This document shows positions 1 to 5,281 of a DNA stretch of 5,281 nt, one piece after another (positions within the stretch are counted from its first letter, which is position 1; every line of letters starts with the position of its first letter). The translations under genes were made by a program, and so were the position numbers. Source of the DNA: Thiobacillus sp. UBA2487 (GTDB lineage Bacteria; Pseudomonadota; Gammaproteobacteria; Burkholderiales; Sulfuriferulaceae); NCBI GenBank assembly GCA_002341815.1, contig DDOT01000174.1:252-5532 (forward strand), in the 5' to 3' direction. The notes beneath the pieces are model-generated. The model searched no databases and was not told the origin of the DNA. It saw only the letters and a list, made by a program, of their open reading frames with translations.

Positions 1-266
1 CCGAAGATGGCCAACAAGCCATTGAACAAGCCCGTTTGATTCACCCGGACCTGATCCTGATGGATGTGGTGATGCCCGGTCTCAACGGCTTTCAGGCAAC
101 GCGTGCCATTTCGCGCGATGATGCACTAAAAGACATCCCGGTTATTCTTTGCACCACCAAAGATCAGGAGACCGACAAAATATGGGGGTTGCGGCAAGGA
201 GCGATTGAATATATCGTCAAACCGGTAGACGGCCCGGCGTTGCTGGAAAAAATCCGCGCACTTTAA
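1..266 (+). CDS. pilH: PilH-type response regulator, single receiver domain (5' end missing)
   Basis: This is the C-terminal ~88 codons of a CheY-like receiver protein; the reading frame is open from the left edge (first full codon at position 3) and stops at TAA 264-266, so the true start is outside the window. Visible receiver landmarks are the phospho-acceptor Asp in LMDVVMPG (codon 63-65), the conserved Thr of strand 4 in LCTTK (153-155) and the conserved Lys in VKPV (219-221). There is no output domain after the receiver. The stretch GLNGFQATR, followed by TTKDQETDKIWGLRQGA, is typical of PilH, the second regulator of the Pil-Chp system, more than of PilG or generic CheY. In Pseudomonas PilH takes phosphate from ChpA and affects pilus retraction and cAMP; that role is inferred here. 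It sits 12 nt before pilI, as expected in a pilG-pilH-pilI-pilJ operon. The acidic pair of the receiver N-terminus cannot be checked because it lies upstream. Confidence 0.9.
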   Translation, partial: EDGQQAIEQARLIHPDLILMDVVMPGLNGFQATRAISRDDALKDIPVILCTTKDQETDKIWGLRQGAIEYIVKPVDGPALLEKIRAL

Positions 267-278
267 GCGAAGATAACC

Positions 279-797
279 ATGTCAAATCGTATCAGCCTGC
301 AAAACTTCCAATTGGAAATCACGCGGCGCATCAATGAGTCTTCTGTCGCCGACACGCAAAATAACCGACTGGCCGTGCGGGTGGGACAACATGACTGGCT
401 GATTTCACTATCGGATATCAGCGAAGTAATCACCCTGCCGCCAGTCACTAACGTCCCGCTCACCAAAAACTGGTTTTCCGGCATTACCAACATTCGTGGA
501 CGATTATTTACAGTAGTGGATATGCTGGCCTTCACAGACACCACCCAGACCACCCCCAATAAAGCGGATAACCGCCTGTTGTTGATACACCAACGCTTTG
601 GCGTACATGCCGCACTACTGGTTAATCAGGTGCTTGGTTTGCGAAACACCAGCAATCTGACCCGCATCCATTCAGGCAATCCGCCATATCCCTGGCTAAC
701 ATCTGACTGGACCGATGAAAAAGAACAGGTCTGGACCGAGCTGGACATAAACATGCTGGTCAGCAATGCCGCATTTTTATCTGCCGGCATGGCGTAA
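279..797 (+). CDS. pilI: PilI, CheW-like coupling protein of the Pil-Chp system
   Basis: A complete 172-residue protein made essentially of one CheW domain. CheW proteins are cytoplasmic scaffolds that bridge the tip of a methyl-accepting transducer and the regulatory domain of a CheA-type kinase; here the partners would be PilJ and ChpA. The sequence shows a variable N-terminal helix (about residues 5-20), the beta-strand LAVRVGQHDWLISLSDISEV (31-50), the landmark GITNIRGRLFTVVDM (68-82) with Arg73 at the position of the receptor/kinase-contact Arg of CheW, then LLLIHQRFGVHAALLVNQVLG (about 100-120), and a C-terminal segment VWTELDINML (151-160) typical of PilI. The length agrees with PilI proteins of about 170-180 residues. 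The start ATG follows a modest GAAG (269-272) at 6 nt. It lies 12 nt after pilH and 22 nt before pilJ, so cotranscription is likely. A generic CheW is the alternative, but the neighbours make PilI much more likely. Confidence 0.92.
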   Translation: MSNRISLQNFQLEITRRINESSVADTQNNRLAVRVGQHDWLISLSDISEVITLPPVTNVPLTKNWFSGITNIRGRLFTVVDMLAFTDTTQTTPNKADNRLLLIHQRFGVHAALLVNQVLGLRNTSNLTRIHSGNPPYPWLTSDWTDEKEQVWTELDINMLVSNAAFLSAGMA

Positions 798-809
798 AAA
801 AACATAACT

Positions 810-815
810 GGAGAG
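810..815 (+). promoter_or_regulatory. Ribosome binding site of pilJ
   Basis: GGAGAG lies 4 nt before the ATG at 820 (6 nt if only GGAG is counted). It is the strongest Shine-Dalgarno match in the first half of the window and fixes the pilJ start, which also gives the N-terminus expected for the family. Confidence 0.75.
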
Positions 816-819
816 CCCC

Positions 820-2868
820 ATGGCGTTAAAATTACCCGGATTTGGCAAAAAGTCAACGGAACACAACACCACCCTGATCATGGGCGGATTAAAACCCTCT
901 GACAAGATTGCACCACTGCCGATCATTGGCCACCTGCCTGTCGAAAGACAGTACTTGCTGACCATGTTCTCAGCACTGACCTTTCTGGTTATCACCGGTT
1001 TGCTGATTATTTTGGGAGGGGTGCAAACAGCCAACAAAACCGGGTACATCACGCGTGCCAGCGAAATGCAAATGCTGACCCAGCAAATTAGCAAATCCGC
1101 CATGCTGCTAAGTAATGATGACCAGACTGCCCGTCATGAACTTGACAACAGTCGCGCACAATTCAGTAGCGATCTGGACACGCTCACCAACGGTGGTCTT
1201 GGCCTGCCCGCTTCACCACAGCAAATCCAGCCAACGCTTAATCGCTTGCAAGAAAACTGGCGCCCACTTCAATCAACCCTGATCAGCCTGGAAAACAGCC
1301 ACAAACTCGAAAAGACCTTGCCGGATTCACTTACTGCACTGCAAAATCAAATCAGCACGCTGCAATCTCAATTGGGTGAAACACAAGCCACCGCACCGGA
1401 TACCCCATCCACTCGTCTGAGCAATGAACTATCCACATTGAACAACGCCTTGATCGCTTGGCACCAAGTGCTGAACAACCCATCGGCAACCCCTGCCAAG
1501 CAGCTCAATCAACTGCTGCAACAAACCGATCAAAGCCTGTTTACCATTCACCAACTAGGCGAATTGCTTAACAAATCGGGCAACCCACATGACGCTGTGG
1601 TCGCAGGGCAAAATCTGGAAAAAAGCATTCTTCCGATTAAAATGCAATTGCATCAGTTTGCTCAAGCACGTGCGGGCAGCATGTCGGTGCGTGGCAGTTG
1701 CGATAATTTGTTGACCCAAACCCGTGAACTGTCCACCCGCTATCAACAAATGGGAACCATCAGCAATGTCGCCGCATTCATCACGGGTTTACTGGGTATT
1801 GGCAGCCTTGTTTTATTTGGTTTCGTCAACAACAACGAGTCGCGACGCCGGGTACAAACCAGCGAAGCAGAAAACAAACGCAACCAGGAAGCCATTTTAC
1901 GCTTGCTCAACGAACTGGGTGATTTGGCAGATGGCGATTTGACCGCCAACGCAACGGTCACCGAAGATATCACCGGCGCAATTGCCGACTCTATCAACTT
2001 CACCATTGACGAATTACGTACACTGGTCGATGGGATTACAAAAGCCACCGAGCAAGTTACCCAAACCACCATACAAGCCCAGTCCGTCTCGGAAGACCTG
2101 CTCAACGCGGCAAGTCGCCAATCAACCGCAATTGAAGAAACTTCCGCTGAAGTGTTCAATATCTCACAATCCATTAACGCCGTATCGGCCAGTGCGACCC
2201 AATCAGCACAGGTTGCCACCCAATCGCTGGAAGCTGCTGAAAAAGGCACCCATGCCGTGGAAAATTCGATTGCCGGCATGAACAGCATTCGTGAAAACAT
2301 TCAAGAGACCTCAAAACGCATCAAACGACTGGGTGAATCTTCCCAGGAAATTGGCGAAATCGTAGAACTGATTTCTGACATTACCGAGCAAACCAACGTA
2401 CTGGCACTCAATGCGGCCATTCAGGCCGCCGCCGCTGGTGAGGCCGGACGTGGCTTCTCGGTGGTTGCCGAAGAAGTGCAACGTCTGGCAGAACGCTCAG
2501 CACAAGCCACCAAACAAATCTCTGCCATTGTCAAAACCATTCAGTCCGACACCTTGGATGCCATATCCGCCATGGAAATCTCAACCCAAGGTGTGGTAGA
2601 GGGCGCAAGATTGTCAGATGGCGCTGGTCAAGCGCTGCATGAAATCGAAGCGGTGACGCATAATCTGGCGGAATTGATCAGCAGCATTTCACTTGCCACC
2701 GACAGCCAAACCATGGCAGCCAGCAAAGTGGCCGAGTCGATGCAGTATATTCAGAAAATTACCGAACAAACCATGACCGGCACCAAGCAAACTGCCGATT
2801 CTATTGGTGAATTAACCGGACTTGCCACCAATCTGAGAAAATCCATTTCGGGCTTCAAGCTGAATTAA
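820..2868 (+). CDS. pilJ: PilJ, type IV pilus methyl-accepting chemotaxis transducer
   Basis: A complete 682-residue inner-membrane receptor. The cytoplasmic N-terminus (1-43) includes [14 protein letters not shown], a segment typical of PilJ. Transmembrane helix 1 is about 45-67 and helix 2 about 315-336, enclosing a ~245-residue helical, Gln/Asn/Leu-rich periplasmic sensor. Its first helix carries [11 protein letters not shown] (84-94), resembling the RMLSQRIAK-type motif of PilJ-family sensors; its only cysteine is Cys294. A HAMP-like segment spans about 337-400, followed by a long coiled-coil signalling domain to the C-terminus. The hairpin tip is at about 522-560, with [34 protein letters not shown]; Arg of the usual EAARAGE is Ala538. 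Glu439-Glu440 in STAIEETSA fit the methylation-site pattern. There is no C-terminal NWETF-like tether; the protein ends SGFKLN. In Pseudomonas PilJ responds to surface/pilin-related signals and controls ChpA through PilI; this is inferred here. It follows pilI by 22 nt. Confidence 0.95.
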   Translation: MALKLPGFGKKSTEHNTTLIMGGLKPSDKIAPLPIIGHLPVERQYLLTMFSALTFLVITGLLIILGGVQTANKTGYITRASEMQMLTQQISKSAMLLSNDDQTARHELDNSRAQFSSDLDTLTNGGLGLPASPQQIQPTLNRLQENWRPLQSTLISLENSHKLEKTLPDSLTALQNQISTLQSQLGETQATAPDTPSTRLSNELSTLNNALIAWHQVLNNPSATPAKQLNQLLQQTDQSLFTIHQLGELLNKSGNPHDAVVAGQNLEKSILPIKMQLHQFAQARAGSMSVRGSCDNLLTQTRELSTRYQQMGTISNVAAFITGLLGIGSLVLFGFVNNNESRRRVQTSEAENKRNQEAILRLLNELGDLADGDLTANATVTEDITGAIADSINFTIDELRTLVDGITKATEQVTQTTIQAQSVSEDLLNAASRQSTAIEETSAEVFNISQSINAVSASATQSAQVATQSLEAAEKGTHAVENSIAGMNSIRENIQETSKRIKRLGESSQEIGEIVELISDITEQTNVLALNAAIQAAAAGEAGRGFSVVAEEVQRLAERSAQATKQISAIVKTIQSDTLDAISAMEISTQGVVEGARLSDGAGQALHEIEAVTHNLAELISSISLATDSQTMAASKVAESMQYIQKITEQTMTGTKQTADSIGELTGLATNLRKSISGFKLN

Positions 2869-2954
2869 CAGACCGTTGAAAACGTGATGAGCACATTTGA
2901 TTGTCAACAGACTGCCAAATGGGCACGTCACGACAACTGGCAAGGAAATCCCAC
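2869..2954 (+). other. 86-nt pilJ-chpA intergenic gap
   Basis: This is the longest non-coding stretch in the window and it occupies the place where Pseudomonas-type operons carry pilK. Only two very short inverted repeats are visible, CGTT-GAA-AACG (2874-2884) and TTGA-TTG-TCAA (2897-2907). Neither has a GC-rich stem or a following T-run, so there is no sign of an intrinsic terminator. I see no convincing -35/-10 pair. Read-through from pilJ into chpA is the simplest reading. Confidence 0.6.
2942..2946 (+). promoter_or_regulatory. Ribosome binding site deciding the chpA start
   Basis: AAGGA stands 8 nt before ATG 2955. An in-frame ATG at 2919 would add 12 residues but has no Shine-Dalgarno-like sequence before it, and the frame is closed by TGA at 2898-2900. 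The start at 2955 is therefore preferred. Confidence 0.7.
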
Positions 2955-5281
2955 ATGAATCCGACACCCGAATTCGATATTGCGCCTTTAAGCTGGATTC
3001 GCGCCGAAACCGGCCACGCACTTCAATCAGCCGCGAACAGCCTTCGTCCCGGTAAAGACGTAGCCGCAGACGTTAACCCGCTGCGCGAGGCACGCACCTG
3101 GATCCATCAGGTAACGGGTGCATTGGAAATGGCCGGACTGCGTGGTGTTGCATTGGTCAACCAGGAAACGGAAAACCTGCTGCAATATCTCGAATCAAAC
3201 GAAGCCCCCGCTGAGGCAGGTACCCAACTGGTGCTATCCGCCATCGACACCATCGAACTGTATCTGGACGATCTGCTGCGCGGAAAACCCAACCAGGAAT
3301 TACAATTATTTCCGTTATATCGTCAACTTCGAGAAACACGGGGTATTACACGCAGCGCAGAATCGGACTTGTTTTTTCCAGATCTGGACAGCAACGCCAA
3401 CTCGACGGTATCACTCAACAAAAATTTCACCCCGGAAGAACAAGTATCGCTTTACCGTCAGTCTCGCAGCCAATTTGAGCGAGGATTGCTGGCATTTTTG
3501 CGACAGAAGGATGCCGTGGCCGGATTGACTGCCATGCGCGAAGCGGTTCAAAGCGTTGAAACAGCCATGAGCAGTAGTGCCGCACGTCATTTCTGGTGGG
3601 GATGTGGCGCCTTCATCGATAGCCTGATCACACATTCGATTGAACCGAATTTTGAAGTCAAGCAATTATGTGGCCGCATCGATCAGCAACTAAAACGCCA
3701 TATTGAAGGATCCAACAAAGTAGCAGAGAAGCTGTTGCGCGACCTGCTGTATTTTGTCGCCAACAGCCGTAACGGCAGCGAACGAATTGCCCAAGTCAAA
3801 CAATCGTTTGGGCTGAATCACATCATCCCATCGACCAACACGCAGATTTACACCAACGCGGGTATGCGCCCGATCATTGACAATGCCTTACGGGTTGTCA
3901 ACCTTGCCAAAAATGACTGGGCACAGCTAGCCGCCAGCGACAACACCGAAAGTCTGATGCGCTTTCAAATGCATGCCGATGAGCTGCACGCCGTTGCCGA
4001 CAAGTTTGGCTTGCCCGGCCTGCAACCCTTGATCAGCGAAATCCATCATATTGCCATTGATTATCGAGCAATTGCAGCAGAGCGCCTGCCATTCGTTCAT
4101 ATGGATGTTGCAACAGCCTTGCTATTGTTACAGGTCGCCATCGAACATCACCACGAGCCCGATCAACAAATGGACGCGCAAGCGGCCTTGCTCAGTCAGC
4201 GTTTGCAACTGGGTGCTTGGACAAACGAAACACTGTCCGCACAACCGCCCGACTTGTCTGTACTGGAGCAACTCTCGCGTGCAGAACAGGATCACAGCAC
4301 GCTGGAACAAGTCGTGGTGGAAATCCGCCACAATCTGAATGCGCTGGAAGAAGCGCTTGATAACTTTTTTCGCGATGACCTGCGCGACCCTGTTGCGCTG
4401 CATTCACTTGAACAACCACTACATGAATTGCGCGGCGCATTTGGCATGCTGCAATGGAACGAAGCAGAAGACATCCTGGCCTACGCCATCCGGATCATCC
4501 AACAACTACAAGAAAATACGAATCCACCTGAAGAACACTTGTTTGTCGATATTGCCGATGCGATCAGCTCGCTAGGGTTATATGCCGACGCCATGCGCTT
4601 TCAGCAGACCAATGCAGAGGCCATTCTGCAGGCAGTGCTCATCCGGCTTGGTCTACGCCCTGCCCCCACGGAGCAAACACCGGTTGATTTCCCGCATGTT
4701 GATGATGAAACAGCCGAACTGCAAAACCAAAGTAACCACCAAAGTAACCGTTGGCAGGCAAATTGCGCGCCAAACGAGGATGCATCGCTGTCCGACAGTC
4801 AGCAACCGTTGTCGCAAGACGCAGCACCCGTTAACGATCCCGCACTTCATCAGCACGCCACAGAAGCGCTCAACCTGATAACAGAAGACCCGCAGGCGAT
4901 ACTTGGCAGTACGGAACTGACATCACCCGATCCGGAGATAGCCATCCCGGTCATTGAAGAAGACGATCTGCTCGACATTTTCACCGAAGAAGCCGCTGAA
5001 GTAATCGACACAACCCGCGATTGCCTGAATCGCTTACAGCAGAATCCTCATGACGTTGCCAGTTTGACAGAGTTCCGTCGTGGCTTCCATACGCTAAAAG
5101 GCAGTGGCCGTATGGTCGGCTTGACTGAACTCGGCGAGACCGCTTGGGCAGTAGAACAACTGTTAAATCTGTGGCTACAGGAAAACCGGCCAATCATACC
5201 CGAATTGCTGGATTTGCTGGAACTGGTTCAACAGCATTTCAAAGACTGGGTTGAAGCATTAATTGGCGGGCATGCCTATAA
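2955..5281 (+). CDS. chpA: ChpA/PilL-type hybrid chemosensory histidine kinase, N-terminal part (3' end missing)
   Basis: The frame is open from ATG 2955 to the last base (775 full codons plus 2 nt). ChpA is the very large CheA-like kinase of the Pil-Chp system, usually around 2000 residues or more, so only the N-terminal third or so is seen; the ATPase, CheW-like and receiver domains would lie to the right. Visible blocks: (1) residues 8-120, a FimL/ChpA-type helical domain with LSWIRAETG and an Hpt-like His51 in IHQVTGALEMAGL; (2) about 160-275, a helical block with HFWWGCGAFIDSL (212-224) and RHIEGSNKVAEKLLRDLLYF, the region matching the unusual Ser/Thr phosphotransfer part of Pseudomonas ChpA; (3) about 280-430, with MHADEL around His340 and MDVATALLLLQVAIEHH from 383; (4) about 433-570, Hpt-like with His490 in LHELRGAFGML; (5) a Gln/Asn/Asp/Glu-rich linker, about 575-665; (6) from 668, a canonical Hpt domain with His712 in FHTLKGSGRMVGL followed by ELGETAWAVEQLLN. 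It follows pilJ directly. The block-to-domain mapping is inference by motif memory. Confidence 0.92.
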   Translation, partial: MNPTPEFDIAPLSWIRAETGHALQSAANSLRPGKDVAADVNPLREARTWIHQVTGALEMAGLRGVALVNQETENLLQYLESNEAPAEAGTQLVLSAIDTIELYLDDLLRGKPNQELQLFPLYRQLRETRGITRSAESDLFFPDLDSNANSTVSLNKNFTPEEQVSLYRQSRSQFERGLLAFLRQKDAVAGLTAMREAVQSVETAMSSSAARHFWWGCGAFIDSLITHSIEPNFEVKQLCGRIDQQLKRHIEGSNKVAEKLLRDLLYFVANSRNGSERIAQVKQSFGLNHIIPSTNTQIYTNAGMRPIIDNALRVVNLAKNDWAQLAASDNTESLMRFQMHADELHAVADKFGLPGLQPLISEIHHIAIDYRAIAAERLPFVHMDVATALLLLQVAIEHHHEPDQQMDAQAALLSQRLQLGAWTNETLSAQPPDLSVLEQLSRAEQDHSTLEQVVVEIRHNLNALEEALDNFFRDDLRDPVALHSLEQPLHELRGAFGMLQWNEAEDILAYAIRIIQQLQENTNPPEEHLFVDIADAISSLGLYADAMRFQQTNAEAILQAVLIRLGLRPAPTEQTPVDFPHVDDETAELQNQSNHQSNRWQANCAPNEDASLSDSQQPLSQDAAPVNDPALHQHATEALNLITEDPQAILGSTELTSPDPEIAIPVIEEDDLLDIFTEEAAEVIDTTRDCLNRLQQNPHDVASLTEFRRGFHTLKGSGRMVGLTELGETAWAVEQLLNLWLQENRPIIPELLDLLELVQQHFKDWVEALIGGHAY
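4726..4749 (+). repeat. Perfect 12-bp tandem duplication inside chpA linker
   Basis: ACCAAAGTAACC occurs twice head to tail (4726-4737 and 4738-4749) without mismatch. Being 12 bp it preserves the frame and encodes a doubled Gln-Ser-Asn-His/Arg unit at about residues 592-599. It lies in the acidic, low-complexity linker before the His712 phosphotransfer domain, where length change should be tolerated. Origin by replication slippage is the likely explanation. Confidence 0.85.
5052..5159 (+). other. Canonical Hpt phosphotransfer core in ChpA (His712)
   Basis: Within chpA, His712 (codon 5088-5090) sits in FRRGFHTLKGSGRMVGLTEL, which keeps the full His-x-x-Lys-Gly pattern plus the small residues and hydrophobic positions of an active CheA/ChpA Hpt helix, followed by GETAWAVEQLLN on the packing helix. 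It is the only fully canonical phosphotransfer site in this window and so the best candidate here for phosphorylation by the kinase domain and transfer to PilG, PilH or the ChpA receiver. The preceding helix begins with EEDDLLDIFTEEAAEV (from residue 668), the usual first helix of such domains. Confidence 0.88.

Noticed and set aside
36..266. A complete small gene starting at TTG 36
   Set aside because: The same frame is open to the left edge and reads as the preceding receiver helix (EDGQQAIEQAR), so this is the tail of a longer gene and not a separate start.
1743..2300. Minus-strand open frame of 185 codons opposite pilJ
   Set aside because: It lies wholly opposite the HAMP and signalling-domain part of pilJ. 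Its Ser/Ala/Val-rich translation is what the reverse of a repetitive coiled-coil gene gives, and no family motif is visible.
2874..2907. Two small inverted repeats in the pilJ-chpA gap as a terminator or operator
   Set aside because: Stems are only 4 bp and no T-run follows; matches of this size are expected by chance.
3118..3528. Plus-strand open frame of 136 codons within chpA in another frame
   Set aside because: The chpA frame across this stretch has coherent helical protein sequence and matches the ChpA N-terminus. The alternative frame gives a Cys/Trp/Thr/Arg-rich product with no recognisable domain, so it is an overlap shadow and does not indicate a frameshift in chpA.
4051..4878. Consecutive short plus-strand frames (4051-4338, 4339-4575, 4582-4878) resembling a broken gene
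   Set aside because: All three share one frame that differs from chpA, are separated by stops, and lack domain motifs, while the chpA frame is continuous through the whole stretch.
1..5281. A previously undescribed system or mobile/defence element
   Set aside because: Every long coding frame fits the known Pil-Chp chemosensory operon, with no transposase, toxin-antitoxin, CRISPR, phage or unknown cargo gene in the window.

Overview
The window holds part of a Pil-Chp (type IV pilus/twitching motility) chemosensory operon, all on the + strand. In order it carries the 3' part of a pilH-type response regulator, a complete pilI (CheW-like adaptor), a complete pilJ (methyl-accepting transducer), and the first ~775 codons of a chpA/pilL-type multi-phosphotransfer histidine kinase that runs off the right edge. 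The gene order, the PilJ-specific N-terminus and sensor motif, and the FimL/ChpA-like N-terminus of the kinase point to a gammaproteobacterium or betaproteobacterium with type IV pili. Base composition is close to balanced by eye. The species cannot be named from this window.

Layout: positions 1-266 are the pilH 3' part, whose receiver-domain N-terminus (and probably pilG) lies to the left. pilI is 279-797, 12 nt after pilH. pilJ is 820-2868, 22 nt after pilI. An 86-nt gap (2869-2954) has no convincing terminator or promoter. chpA starts at 2955 and is open to the last base. No tRNA, rRNA, insertion sequence, CRISPR array or phage-like segment is visible. Other open frames are overlapping shadows of these four genes.

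How the genes work together (known from Pseudomonas aeruginosa, inferred here): PilJ senses a surface- or pilus-related signal in the periplasm. PilI couples its cytoplasmic tip to the kinase ChpA. ChpA passes phosphate through its Hpt domains to the single-domain regulators PilG and PilH, which set the balance of pilus extension and retraction and, in Pseudomonas, cAMP level.

This is a recognisable system rather than a new one. The points worth a second look are the absence of a pilK methyltransferase gene between pilJ and chpA although PilJ keeps a good candidate methylation site, the non-canonical signalling tip of PilJ, the graded decay of Hpt motifs along the ChpA N-terminus, and a perfect 12-bp in-frame tandem duplication in a ChpA linker.
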